From assembly GCF_900156545.1 (NCBI RefSeq), contig NZ_FTNW01000002.1:558001-622000 (forward strand): DNA of 64,000 nucleotides, read 5' to 3'. The DNA is from Aquipseudomonas alcaligenes. GTDB taxonomy: Bacteria > Pseudomonadota > Gammaproteobacteria > Pseudomonadales > Pseudomonadaceae. Of this stretch, positions 29,018-38,460 are shown one piece after another (the stretch's first letter is position 1; the number at the start of each line of letters is the position of its first letter). The notes beneath the pieces are model-generated. The model was given only the letters and a program-made list of their open reading frames with translations, did no database searches and was not told where the DNA came from. A program made the position numbers and the translations under genes.

Positions 29018-32000
29018 CTAGCGCTCCACTTCCTTGACCCGGAACCAGGCCGCGTACAGTGCCGGCAGGAACAACAGCGTCAGCGCCGTGGCGACGATCA
29101 GGCCACCCATGATGGCCACCGCCATCGGCCCGAAGAACACACTGCGCGACAGCGGAATCATCGCCAGAACCGCCGCCAGGGCGGTCAGCACGATGGGGCG
29201 GAAGCGCCGCACGGTGGCCTCGATGATGGCATGCCAACGATCCTGGCCCGCAGCGATGTCCTGCTCGATCTGATCGACCAGGATCACCGAGTTGCGCATG
29301 ATCATGCCGGACAGGGCAATGGTGCCGAGCATGGCGACGAAGCCGAACGGCTGCTGGAACACCAGCAGGAACAGGGTCACGCCAATCAGCCCCAGCGGCG
29401 CCGTGAGGAACACCATGGCCGTACGCGACATGCTCTTGAGCTGCAGCATCAGCAGGGTCAGCACCACCAGGATGAACAGCGGGACGCCGGCGTTGACCGA
29501 CTTCTGGCCACGCGCCGACTCCTCCACGGTCCCGCCCACTTCCAGCAGGTAGCCATCAGGCAGCGCGGCGCGGATCGGTTCCAGGGTCGGCATGATCTGC
29601 TTGAGCAGCGTCGCCGGCTGCTCGCCACCATAGATGTCGCCCAGGATGGTCACGGTCGGCAGGCGATCGCGACGCCAGATCACGCCCTCCTCGAAACCGT
29701 ATTCCAGGGTGGCGACCTGCGACAAGGCCACGCTCTTGCCACTCGCGGTCGGCACCGCCAGGCTCGGCAGCAGCTCCAGCGCCTGGCGCTCGCGCACGGT
29801 GCCGCGCAGGAGGATCTCGATCAGCTCGTTGTCCTCGCGGAACAGGCTGACGCTGGAGCCGGTCAGCGAACTTTGCAGGAAGCTCGACAGGTCGGCACTG
29901 CTCACCCCCAGGGCACGCGCGCGCTCCTGGTCGATATTCAGGTAAACCACCTTGCTCGGCTCTTCCCAGTTCAGGTGGACGTTGGCCACATGACTGTTCT
30001 CACGCACCTTGGCCGCCACCTCGCGGGCGATGGCGCGCACTTCGTCGATGTGCTCGCCGCTGACCCGCAGCTGGATCGGGAAGCCCACGGGCGGGCCGTT
30101 TTCCAGGCGCGAGACCCGGGTACGGGCGAACGGGAAGTCCTCGTTCATCACCTCGATCAGCCAGGTGCGCAGCTTCTCGCGATCCTCGATGCTCTTGGCC
30201 AGGATGACGAACTGGGCGAAACGGGTCGCCGGCAGCTGCTGATCCAGCGGCAGGTAGAAGCGCGGCGAACCGGTGCCGACGTAGGCCACGTAGTTGTCGA
30301 TGCCCTCATGCTCCTTGAGCTTGGCCTCCAGGCGCCTGACCTGCTCCTCGGTGGCCTTGAGCGACGAGCCCTCGGTGAGCTTGATGTCGACCATCAGCTC
30401 CAGACGCCCGGAAGCCGGGAAGAACTGCTGTGGCACGAAGCGGAACAGCAGCAGCGAGACGACGAACAGGCCGATGGTGATCAGGATCACCGTCTTGCGC
30501 CGGCGTACGCACCACTCCACCACCTCGCGCACCGTCTGGTAGAAGGTCGTCGAATACGGGTCATGGCCCTGCGCGCTGCCGCCATGCTTCTTCGCATGCA
30601 GCTTGGCCAGGTCCGGCAGCAGGCGGTCGCCCAGATAGGGCACGAAGACCACGGCAGCGATCCAGGACACGATCAGGGCGATGGCCACCACCTGGAAGAT
30701 CGAGCGGGTGTACTCGCCGGTGCCGGACTGCGCGGTGGCGATCGGCAGGAAGCCGGCGGCGGTGATCAGGGTGCCGGTGAGCATGGGGAAGGCCGTGCTG
30801 GTCCAGGCGTAGCTGGCCGCGCGCAGGCGGTCATAGCCCTGCTCCATCTTGATCGCCATCATCTCCACCGCAATGATCGCGTCGTCCACCAGCAGCCCGA
30901 GAGCCAGCACCAGTGCGCCCAGGGAAATCTTGTGCAGACCGATGCCGAAGTAATGCATCAGGGCGAAGGTCATCGCCAGCACCAGCGGGATGGACAGCGC
31001 CACCACCAGGCCGGTGCGCAGGCCGAGGGAGAAGAAACTCACCAGCAGCACGATGATCAGCGCTTCCACCAGCACGCGGACGAACTCGCCCACGCCGGTT
31101 TTCACCGCGGCAGGCTGGTCGGACACCTTGTGCAGCTGCATGCCCAGCGGCAGGGTTTCCTGCAGGCGCGCGAACTCGCGCTCCAGGGCCTCGCCCAGCA
31201 CCAGGATGTCACCGCCGCTCTTCATCGATACGGCGATGCCGATGGCATCCTCGCCCATGAAGCGCATGCGCGGCGCAGGCGGATCATTGAAGCCGCGGTA
31301 AACCTCGGCCACATCCCCCAAACGGAAGGTGCGGTCACCGACGCGGATCGGGAAATCGCGAATCTCGTCCACCGAGGTGAAGCGCCCCGACACACGCATC
31401 TGCACGCGGTCGGTTGGCGTCTCGAAGAAGCCCGAATACGCCACCGCATTCTGCTCGTCCAGCGCCTGCTGCACCGCCGCCAGCGGCAAGCCGAGGGTGG
31501 CCAGCTTGACGTTGGACAGCTCGATCCAGATCTTCTCGTCCTGCAGGCCGATCAGCTCGACCTTGCCCACATCCTTGACCCGCTGCAGCTGCAGTTGCAG
31601 GCGATCGGCGTAATCCTTCATCACGGCGTAGTCGAAACCTTCGCCGGTCAGTGCGTAGATGTTGCCAAAGGTGGTGCCGAACTCATCGTTGAAGAAAGGA
31701 CCACGAATGCCGGGCGGCAGGGTGTGGCGGATGTCGTTGACCTTCTTGCGGATCTGATACCAGAGCTCGGGAATATCCTTGGAATGGATATTGTCGCGAG
31801 CCATGAAAGTGACCACCGACTCGCCCGGGCGCGAATAAGAGTTGATGTACTGGTAGTCGCCCGTCTCCATCAGCTTCTTTTCGATACGCTCGGTGATCTG
31901 CCGCGAGACCTCCTCGGCGGTCGCTCCCGGCCAATCGGTGCGCACCACCATGGCCTTGAAGGTGAAGGGCGGGTCCTCGCTCTGGCCGAGCTTGGTGTAG

Positions 32001-32089
32001 GAAAGCGCGCCGATCACCGCCAGCACGATCATGAAGTAGCGCACCACACTGCGGTTGCGCAGCGCCCACTCGGAAAGGTTGAAGGACAT
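29018..32089 (-). CDS. mexK: RND efflux pump inner-membrane transporter, MexK-like
   Basis: A 1023-residue hydrophobic/amphiphilic efflux (RND) transporter with the usual 12-helix plan: helix 1 near residue 15, a large periplasmic loop, a helix cluster at 335-540, a second loop, and a final cluster from about 860. The proton-relay aspartate pair is seen in G-L-L-V-D-D-A-I-I-A-V-E-M-M. Gene order, protein sizes and the divergent TetR gene match P. aeruginosa mexJK-mexL, whose pump exports erythromycin and triclosan. It starts 3 bp after the MexJ-like gene. No outer-membrane channel gene is present, so it must borrow one. Confidence 0.85.
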   Translation of the reverse strand: MSFNLSEWALRNRSVVRYFMIVLAVIGALSYTKLGQSEDPPFTFKAMVVRTDWPGATAEEVSRQITERIEKKLMETGDYQYINSYSRPGESVVTFMARDNIHSKDIPELWYQIRKKVNDIRHTLPPGIRGPFFNDEFGTTFGNIYALTGEGFDYAVMKDYADRLQLQLQRVKDVGKVELIGLQDEKIWIELSNVKLATLGLPLAAVQQALDEQNAVAYSGFFETPTDRVQMRVSGRFTSVDEIRDFPIRVGDRTFRLGDVAEVYRGFNDPPAPRMRFMGEDAIGIAVSMKSGGDILVLGEALEREFARLQETLPLGMQLHKVSDQPAAVKTGVGEFVRVLVEALIIVLLVSFFSLGLRTGLVVALSIPLVLAMTFALMHYFGIGLHKISLGALVLALGLLVDDAIIAVEMMAIKMEQGYDRLRAASYAWTSTAFPMLTGTLITAAGFLPIATAQSGTGEYTRSIFQVVAIALIVSWIAAVVFVPYLGDRLLPDLAKLHAKKHGGSAQGHDPYSTTFYQTVREVVEWCVRRRKTVILITIGLFVVSLLLFRFVPQQFFPASGRLELMVDIKLTEGSSLKATEEQVRRLEAKLKEHEGIDNYVAYVGTGSPRFYLPLDQQLPATRFAQFVILAKSIEDREKLRTWLIEVMNEDFPFARTRVSRLENGPPVGFPIQLRVSGEHIDEVRAIAREVAAKVRENSHVANVHLNWEEPSKVVYLNIDQERARALGVSSADLSSFLQSSLTGSSVSLFREDNELIEILLRGTVRERQALELLPSLAVPTASGKSVALSQVATLEYGFEEGVIWRRDRLPTVTILGDIYGGEQPATLLKQIMPTLEPIRAALPDGYLLEVGGTVEESARGQKSVNAGVPLFILVVLTLLMLQLKSMSRTAMVFLTAPLGLIGVTLFLLVFQQPFGFVAMLGTIALSGMIMRNSVILVDQIEQDIAAGQDRWHAIIEATVRRFRPIVLTALAAVLAMIPLSRSVFFGPMAVAIMGGLIVATALTLLFLPALYAAWFRVKEVER

Positions 32090-32092
32090 GGC

Positions 32093-33196
32093 TTACTCCT
32101 TGCCGACCAGCGCAACCACGCGGTTATCACGGTCCACCGGGCGCACCTTCTGCCCGTCGAGCAGTACGTGCACGCCGGCAGCCACTACCCAGTCACCCTC
32201 CTTCAGGCCTTCCAGGATCGACACACGCTCCTGGCCATAGGAACCGACCCGTACGGGCGTACGCACCACCTTGGATTCCTTGGCATCGATAACCCAGACG
32301 AAGGGCTTGCCCTTCTCCGCGCTGAGCGCGGACAACGGCACCGACAGCGGTACCTCGCCGTCAGCGGTGATCGAAACGCGGGCACTCTGCCCCACCTCGG
32401 CCTTGACCTTGGGATCGCTGAAAGTCACACGCGCGGCGAAGGTACGCGACTGCGCGTCGGCGGCCGGCGACAGCTCGCGGATGCGCCCGGGGAACTGCTT
32501 GTCCGGTTGCGACCACAGCTCGATGCTGACTTCCTGACCGATGCGGAAGCGTTCCAGGGCATGCTCGGGCACACTGATCAGCACTTCGCGCTCGCCATCG
32601 GCGGCCAGGGTGAACACGGTCTGACCGGCAGCCACCACCTGACCCACCTCGCCCAGACGGCGGGCGATCAGGCCATCCTGGGAGGCACGCAGCACCGAGT
32701 AACCGGCCTGGTTGCTGGCCACATCGAACTCGGCCTTGATCTGCTTAACCCGCGCCTCGCCGGCGCGGTACTGGTTCTCCACCGTATCGTACTGCGACTG
32801 GCTGATCAGCTGGCGGGCCAGCAGGGTCTTGTAGCGGTCGCGCTCGGAACGCACCAGCTTGAGATTGGCCTCGGCAGCATTGAGCTGGGCGCGGGCGGCC
32901 TCCAGCTGCAGCTTGACGTCTTGCGGGTCCAGTTCGGCCAGCGGCTGGTCCTTGCGCACCCGGTCACCGGCATCCACCAGGCGCTTGGCGATCTTGCCAC
33001 CGATGCGGAACGCCAGCTCCGGCTCGAAGCGCGCGCGCACTTCACCGGGGTAGGTATCCACCGCGTCAGCCGCCGGCAGCGGCTGCACCACCATGGCCGG
33101 GCGGGCCGGGGCCTCGACGGTTTCACCGTTGCCACAGGCAACCAGCAGGGAGATCAGCGACAGCGGCACAGCGAGGGACAAGGCATGACGGAGCAT
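32093..33196 (-). CDS. mexJ: RND periplasmic adaptor lipoprotein, MexJ-like
   Basis: A 367-residue membrane-fusion protein. The N-terminus is a lipoprotein signal with lipobox L-V-A-C (Cys about residue 21), so it is anchored in the inner membrane. Lipoyl halves flank an alpha-helical hairpin (about 95-165, L-E-A-A-R-A-Q-L-N-A-A-E), followed by beta-barrel and membrane-proximal domains. The ATG at 33196 has an AAGG site and gives exactly the length I recall for MexJ; a TTG six codons earlier is less likely. It is first in the operon and divergent from mexL. Confidence 0.85.
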   Translation of the reverse strand: MLRHALSLAVPLSLISLLVACGNGETVEAPARPAMVVQPLPAADAVDTYPGEVRARFEPELAFRIGGKIAKRLVDAGDRVRKDQPLAELDPQDVKLQLEAARAQLNAAEANLKLVRSERDRYKTLLARQLISQSQYDTVENQYRAGEARVKQIKAEFDVASNQAGYSVLRASQDGLIARRLGEVGQVVAAGQTVFTLAADGEREVLISVPEHALERFRIGQEVSIELWSQPDKQFPGRIRELSPAADAQSRTFAARVTFSDPKVKAEVGQSARVSITADGEVPLSVPLSALSAEKGKPFVWVIDAKESKVVRTPVRVGSYGQERVSILEGLKEGDWVVAAGVHVLLDGQKVRPVDRDNRVVALVGKE

Positions 33197-33222
33197 GATG
33201 GCGACCTTTCGCAAAAAGATGC

Positions 33223-33250
33223 TTGGAATACTTATACTGAGCGGTATAGT
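33223..33250 (+). promoter_or_regulatory. Putative mexL promoter
   Basis: TTGGAA (33223-33228) and TATAGT (33245-33250) are 16 bp apart and precede the mexL ATG by 39 bp. The -10 element overlaps the palindrome at 33233-33248. Confidence 0.45.
33233..33248. promoter_or_regulatory. Candidate MexL operator palindrome
   Basis: The perfect inverted repeat TATAC-N6-GTATA sits between the divergent genes and covers or abuts the -10 elements proposed for both. A wider inverted pair, AATACT (33227-33232) and AGTATT (33274-33279), surrounds it. A TetR repressor bound here would shut both genes. Confidence 0.5.
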
Positions 33251-33274
33251 AAAAATAGCGTACTCACCAGTCCA
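33246..33274 (-). promoter_or_regulatory. Putative mexJK promoter
   Basis: On the minus strand TGGACT (33274-33269) and TACTAT (33251-33246) are separated by 17 bp. The -10 overlaps that of the opposing mexL promoter. Match to consensus is moderate (4 of 6 at each element). Confidence 0.35.
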
Positions 33275-33289
33275 GTATTAAAAAGCCAA

Positions 33290-33928
33290 ATGTCCGACAA
33301 ATCTTTTCCGCCCGCCGGTGGCCCCGGACGTCCCAAGGACCCGGCCAAGCGCCTGGCCATTCTCGAAGCGGCCAAGCGCCTGTTCATGCAGAACGGCTAC
33401 GACGGCAGCAGCATGGATGCCATTGCCGCTGAAGCGGGCGTCTCCAAGCTCACGGTGTACAGCCATTTCACCGACAAGGAGACTCTGTTCGCCTGCGCGG
33501 TGGAATCCAAGTGCGCAGAGCAGTTGCCGCCGCTGTTCTTCGAGCTGCGCCCGGACAGCAGCATCGAACAGGCCCTGCTGACCATCGGTCGCGGCTTCAA
33601 TGCCCTGATCAACAGTGAAGAGTCGCTGTCCATGCACCGCCTGATGGTGGCCCAGGGCGCACAGAACCCGCAGCTTTCGCAACTGTTCTTCAATGCCGGC
33701 CCACAGCGCGTGATCGATGCCATGCAGCGCCTGCTGGAGCAGGCCAACGCGTGCGGCCAGCTGCAAGTCGACAACCCGCAGCACGCCGCCGAGCACTTCT
33801 TCTGCCTGATCAAGGGTGGCAGCCACTTCCGCCTGATGATCGGCGTGGTTGCCCCGCCCTGCGCTGCGCAGGCCGAGGAGCATGTGCAGGAAGTGGTGCG
33901 GTTGTTCGTGCGCGCCTATCAACCCTGA
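33290..33928 (+). CDS. mexL: TetR-family repressor of the efflux operon, MexL-like
   Basis: A 212-residue TetR regulator. Residues 20-70 hold the helix-turn-helix: [33 protein letters not shown]. The remainder is the helical ligand-binding and dimer domain. Divergent placement from mexJK, length and domain content match MexL, a specific repressor of that pump and of itself. The last 10 bp overlap the convergent rsmJ gene. Confidence 0.85.
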   Translation: MSDKSFPPAGGPGRPKDPAKRLAILEAAKRLFMQNGYDGSSMDAIAAEAGVSKLTVYSHFTDKETLFACAVESKCAEQLPPLFFELRPDSSIEQALLTIGRGFNALINSEESLSMHRLMVAQGAQNPQLSQLFFNAGPQRVIDAMQRLLEQANACGQLQVDNPQHAAEHFFCLIKGGSHFRLMIGVVAPPCAAQAEEHVQEVVRLFVRAYQP

Positions 33929-34704
33929 GGCTTGAGGGCCTTCTTCGGGTAGATGTCGTAACGACTGGACTTGCCTTCCAGTGCATAGCTGGGCTTGGCG
34001 CCTTCGATGATCGGCGCCTTGCGCGGGCGCTTCACCACCACCCGGTGGGTCGCCAGAGCCAGCGCCGCCTGCAGCAGCGCCGGGGCATCCAGATCATCGC
34101 CTACCAGCGGGCGGAACAGGCGCATTTCCTTCTTCACCAGCGCGCTCTTGTCGCGGTGCGGAAACATCGGGTCGAGGTAGATCACCTGGGGTGGCTCGCC
34201 CTGCCAGTCCCGCATCAGCTCGATGGCATTGCCCCGCAGCAGGCGCATCTGCGCGGCGATCGGCGCCACCTCGGCATCCCGCTGCGCGCGCGCCAGGCCG
34301 TCCTCGAGCAGCGCGGCGATGATCGGTTGCCGCTCGCTCAGGGTCATCGCGCAGCCCAGGGTGGCCAGGACAAACGCATCGCGGCCCAAACCCGCCGTGG
34401 CATCCAGCACGCTCGGCCGTACTCCGGACTGCACGCCAACCGCCTTGGCGATCATCTGACCACTGCCGCCGCCATACAGACGCCGGTGCGCCACCGCGCC
34501 ATCGACGAAGTCCACCCGCACAGGCCCCGGCGCCTGCGGCCCGAGCTCCACCAGCTGCAGCCCTTCATCACCCAGCTGCAGGGCAAACTCGGCCTCCCCC
34601 CCTAGCGGCAGGCCCAGGCGCTCGGCCCAGGCACTAGCCCCGTCGGCAAAGACTGGCCGCAGGGCCTCGACTCGGATTCTGGTGATAGGCCGCTCGTCGC
34701 TCAT
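33919..34704 (-). CDS. rsmJ: 16S rRNA (guanine1516-N2)-methyltransferase
   Basis: A 261-residue SAM-dependent methyltransferase modifying G1516 of 16S rRNA. The SAM loop is [12 protein letters not shown] (about residues 100-111) and the catalytic segment is Y-L-D-P-M-F-P-H-R. The N-terminal domain is typical of RsmJ (E. coli YhiQ, about 250 residues). It converges on mexL with a 10-bp overlap of the two ends. Confidence 0.92.
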   Translation of the reverse strand: MSDERPITRIRVEALRPVFADGASAWAERLGLPLGGEAEFALQLGDEGLQLVELGPQAPGPVRVDFVDGAVAHRRLYGGGSGQMIAKAVGVQSGVRPSVLDATAGLGRDAFVLATLGCAMTLSERQPIIAALLEDGLARAQRDAEVAPIAAQMRLLRGNAIELMRDWQGEPPQVIYLDPMFPHRDKSALVKKEMRLFRPLVGDDLDAPALLQAALALATHRVVVKRPRKAPIIEGAKPSYALEGKSSRYDIYPKKALKPQG

Positions 34705-34812
34705 CAGGAAATATGCTCAAAAAACGCTCAATGACTACGGCACACGGCCGATAGCTGGAATGGTGCCCCATTTTGCCAGACGCGGCCGACTCCAGCCGCA
34801 TCGAGTTCCATC

Positions 34813-35580
34813 ATGATCGATTCGCTCTCCTCTGCTCGCCCCTCCACGCTGGACAGCCAGCTGGATGCCAGCCTGCGCAACTCCTTCGACTACCAGATAC
34901 TGCGCCGAACCCTGATGCCCAAGGGAGAGCAGCCGCCCCCCGAACAGGCCGCCGCCAGGGTCGAAGAGGCCAGCCAGCCGACGCCGCCCACTGGCACCCT
35001 GGTCGATGCCAGCGCCCAGGCCGCCCGCTTCCAGCAGGTACTGCAACAGCGTGAGCTGCAGCTGAACGTCACCACCAACCCGCAGCCGCAGAAGACCGAT
35101 CCGCTGGTGCTCGACCTCGCGGGCAACGGCTTCAGCACCCGCGGCCTGGATGACGCCGTGCGCTTCGATCTGGACGCCGACGGCCGCACGGACCGCATCA
35201 GCGCGCCCAGCGGTGACGACGCCCTGCTGGCGCTGGACCGCAACGGCAATGGCCGCATCGACGACGGCCGCGAGCTGTTCGGCGACCAGAACGGCGCCGC
35301 CAACGGCTTTGCCGAGCTGGGCAAGTACGACGACAACGGCGACGGCCGCATCGACCTGCAGGACGCCGTGTTCGAGCGCCTGCGCCTGCTGCGCTTCGAC
35401 GCCGAGGGTCGCCAGCACAGCCAGAGCCTGAGCCAGGCCGGCGTCGCCGCCATTGAACTGGACGCGCGCGACGTCAAGATCGCCCTGGGCGCCTACGACG
35501 AGATCGCCCAGCTGGGCCGCTTCCAGTTCAGCGACGGCCGCAGTGGCGAGGCCGCCGACCTGCTGCTGGCACGCCGCTAA
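34813..35580 (+). CDS. EF-hand calcium-binding protein of unknown role
   Basis: A 255-residue soluble acidic protein without signal peptide or membrane helix. Residues 100-215 hold calcium-type loops: D-L-D-A-D-G near 118, a canonical 12-residue EF loop D142-R-N-G-N-G to E153, and a second D173-D-N-G-D-G to D184. The region also resembles calcium-binding segments that precede RTX or adhesin domains. The N-terminal 90 residues look disordered and proline/glutamine-rich, and begin M-I-D-S-L-S-S. A neighbouring small protein (36448-36792) begins similarly. Possible jobs are calcium buffering or a non-classically secreted factor; neither is shown. Confidence 0.75.
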   Translation: MIDSLSSARPSTLDSQLDASLRNSFDYQILRRTLMPKGEQPPPEQAAARVEEASQPTPPTGTLVDASAQAARFQQVLQQRELQLNVTTNPQPQKTDPLVLDLAGNGFSTRGLDDAVRFDLDADGRTDRISAPSGDDALLALDRNGNGRIDDGRELFGDQNGAANGFAELGKYDDNGDGRIDLQDAVFERLRLLRFDAEGRQHSQSLSQAGVAAIELDARDVKIALGAYDEIAQLGRFQFSDGRSGEAADLLLARR

Positions 35581-35593
35581 GCGGCTGCACGCC

Positions 35594-36448
35594 TTATAAC
35601 AGCCCGAACTGCTCCACCTCGGGCTCGCGCTGCGCCAGCGCGGGCAAACCCGGCAGGCGCTCGCCGAGGCCGGCGTGAAACCGCAGCGCCTGCGCTGCTG
35701 CCAGGTGATTGTTCGGGGTGTGCAGGAAGACGTAGGGGGTGAGCCCCTGCCCTATCCAGTCCGCCACCTTGTCCAGCCAGGGATCGAGGAAAACCTGATT
35801 GGCCTCCAGGTCAGGGCCGCCGATGAAACGCAGCTGCGGACTGGTGCTGAAAGCGGTCGGGCGCAGCGGCAGGCGCGGCTTCTTCGCCTGGGCATGCAGC
35901 ACCGCCGGATCAGGCGAGGTGCAGGCGAACAGCGCCCGCGAATCCAGGCAGATGCGCTCCACGCCTCGTGCCTGCAGCTGGCGATTGAGCAGACGCTCCT
36001 CGTCGCCGCGGGCGAAGAAGGCCGGATGGCGCAACTCCACGGCAATTGCACGCCCGGCGAACTCGTCCAGCCAGGCCAGCAACTCACCGAGCCGCTGCGG
36101 ACCGAAGCTGGCCGGCAGCTGCATCCACAACGGCGCGACCCGCACGCCCAATGGCGCCAGCAACTGCAGGAAATCGGCAGTCGCGCTGAAGTGCTCGCGC
36201 AGGTCGCCGGCATGGCTGATATCACGCGGTACTTTGGCGCAGAAACGAAAGTGCTCCGGCATCTGCTCGGCCCAGCGCTGCACGGTCTGCGGCGCTGGGC
36301 GGGCATAGAAGGTGGTGTTGCCCTCCACCGCATTGAACGTGGCGGCGTAGTGGCTCAGGGTGTCAGCGGGACGCAGGTCGGATGGATAGAAACTGCCGCG
36401 CCAGGCCGGCTCGTTCCACGACGGGCAGCCGAGAAAATACGGCAGCAT
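35594..36448 (-). CDS. DUF72 (YecE-like) TIM-barrel protein
   Basis: A 284-residue soluble protein of the DUF72/YecE family. Characteristic stretches are the N-terminal G-C-P-S-W-N-E-P-A-W, then L-S-H-Y-A-A-T-F-N-A-V-E-G-N-T-T-F-Y, F-C-A-K-V-P-R-D-I-S-H, and the C-terminal F-L-H-T-P-N-N-H. The fold is a TIM barrel; its reaction is not established. The ATG overlaps the stop of the upstream small gene by 1 bp (TGATG), so the two are translationally coupled. Confidence 0.88.
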   Translation of the reverse strand: MLPYFLGCPSWNEPAWRGSFYPSDLRPADTLSHYAATFNAVEGNTTFYARPAPQTVQRWAEQMPEHFRFCAKVPRDISHAGDLREHFSATADFLQLLAPLGVRVAPLWMQLPASFGPQRLGELLAWLDEFAGRAIAVELRHPAFFARGDEERLLNRQLQARGVERICLDSRALFACTSPDPAVLHAQAKKPRLPLRPTAFSTSPQLRFIGGPDLEANQVFLDPWLDKVADWIGQGLTPYVFLHTPNNHLAAAQALRFHAGLGERLPGLPALAQREPEVEQFGLL

Positions 36449-36792
36449 CAGGCGTAGAGGTCGAGGCCGAGCACTTCGCTGGCGTCGCGCTCCTCGGTGT
36501 AGGCGGATGTGCTGCCGTAGGCAGCCAGGGCCTGGCTGGCCTTGGCGCTGAGACCGCGCTGTTCGGCGAAACTGTCCTGGTAGCGCGCTGGCAGGCTGTC
36601 GGTACTGGCGTTACCGGCCTCCACGCGACGCGGCAGGGCCAGCTGCTCGTAGCCTTGCGTAGCGGACGGCGAAATCGGCACCTCGCGCTGCTGCTCGACT
36701 TCCCGCTGGGCCTCGCGCAGCGGCGTAGACGCACTGCCCGGACGAGGGCTGCGATCCAGCGAATAGGAAGAAGAGAGGCCGTCGATACGCAT
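36448..36792 (-). CDS. Small hypothetical protein coupled to the DUF72 gene
   Basis: A 114-residue hydrophilic protein of unknown family. The first 60 residues are rich in Ser, Pro, Arg and Gln and look disordered; the last 55 are more ordered (E-Q-R-G-L-S-A-K-A-S-Q-A-L-A-A-Y) and end D-A-S-E-V-L-G-L-D-L-Y-A. The start M-R-I-D-G-L-S-S-S resembles the M-I-D-S-L-S-S start of the EF-hand protein on the other side of the DUF72 gene. It lies upstream of and overlaps the DUF72 gene by 1 bp. Confidence 0.7.
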   Translation of the reverse strand: MRIDGLSSSYSLDRSPRPGSASTPLREAQREVEQQREVPISPSATQGYEQLALPRRVEAGNASTDSLPARYQDSFAEQRGLSAKASQALAAYGSTSAYTEERDASEVLGLDLYA

Positions 36793-36883
36793 CGGTTACT
36801 GCTCGGTAGACGTGAAAAGCAATGTAGCGGCGGCGGATACAAATGGCAATTTCCCGGCGCCAGCCGGCAGATGGCAGGCGACC

Positions 36884-37564
36884 TCAGACCGGCTGCTTGG
36901 GTGTCGCCACATTGTCACGCAGGTACACAGGTTGCGCCTGGTCAGCCGGCAAGGCCTCGCCACGCGCCCAGGCGAAAGTGGCCAGGCTGAGCAGATCCTG
37001 CGAATGCGGCAACATGGCCGGCTCACTGCCGCAGGGCTGCAGCACGATGCGTGCGCCATAGGTGCTCCAGCCGGTGCCGGCGGCGAACCAGTCACCTGCG
37101 GCGCCACGCGGCAGCCGGGCCGACTCGGGCGGCAGCACCGCCTCGACGCCCTGCAGGCGCATCTCGCCCCGCTCGGCGGCGTAGCACCCCCAGTAGACCT
37201 CGTCCATGCGCGCATCGATGGCGGCAGCGACCTGTTGCGCACCGTGCTCGCGCAGCGCGCGCTGCGCCAGCACGGCCAGGTTGGAAACCGGCAGCACTGG
37301 CCTGTCGAGGGCGAAGGCCAAGCCCTGGACCACGCCGATGGCGATGCGCACGCCGGTGAAGGCACCGGGGCCGCGACCAAAGGCGATGGCATCCAGCGCG
37401 GACAGCGCCAACCCCGCCTCACCGAGCAGATCCTGAATCATCGGCAACAGGCGCTGAGCGTGCAGGCGCGGCGCCACTTCATAGTGACTGAGCACCTTGC
37501 CGTCGTGCAGCAGAGCGACCGAGCAGGCTTCGGTGGCGGTATCCAGGGCCAGCAGAGTGGTCAT
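36884..37564 (-). CDS. tsaB: tRNA t6A synthesis protein TsaB
   Basis: A 226-residue ASKHA-fold protein, partner of TsaD, TsaC and TsaE in forming threonylcarbamoyl-A37 of tRNA. The N-terminal L-A-L-D-T-A-T-E-A-C-S-V-A phosphate loop and G-R-G-P-G-A-F-T-G-V-R-I segment are typical. It lies downstream of adk on the same strand, across an 87-bp gap that contains a hairpin. In this window it precedes tcdA's substrate-making step functionally, though the genes are far apart. Confidence 0.93.
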   Translation of the reverse strand: MTTLLALDTATEACSVALLHDGKVLSHYEVAPRLHAQRLLPMIQDLLGEAGLALSALDAIAFGRGPGAFTGVRIAIGVVQGLAFALDRPVLPVSNLAVLAQRALREHGAQQVAAAIDARMDEVYWGCYAAERGEMRLQGVEAVLPPESARLPRGAAGDWFAAGTGWSTYGARIVLQPCGSEPAMLPHSQDLLSLATFAWARGEALPADQAQPVYLRDNVATPKQPV

Positions 37565-37606
37565 CGAGGTATCCGGTCAGGCAGACAAAGGGCTGCATTA
37601 TAAACG

Positions 37607-37634
37607 CCAACGGCCCGCAATAGCGGGCCGTTGG
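37607..37634 (-). terminator. Hairpin after adk, possible terminator
   Basis: A perfect 12-bp stem (CCAACGGCCCGC / GCGGGCCGTTGG) with a 4-base loop lies between adk (stop at 37652) and tsaB. On the minus strand the tail is CGTTTAT, a weak T-run, so read-through into tsaB is likely. Confidence 0.55.
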
Positions 37635-37651
37635 ACAGAGCGGTCAGCCGA

Positions 37652-38362
<711 letters not shown>

Positions 38363-38460
38363 TTAATTGGGTTTCCGCGTCACTGAGCGGCGAAAGGATG
38401 GCCACGATACACAGCGCGTCAAGGCTGCACAAGCCACCGAAAGTCGGAGGTGGCGGGGCC

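Noticed and set aside
29231..33928. A very long open frame on the plus strand opposite the mexJK genes
   Set aside because: It is antisense to clear efflux genes and its composition (His-, Gln-, Arg-rich) is typical of antisense frames in GC-rich DNA. Only its last 213 codons, the mexL gene, are real.
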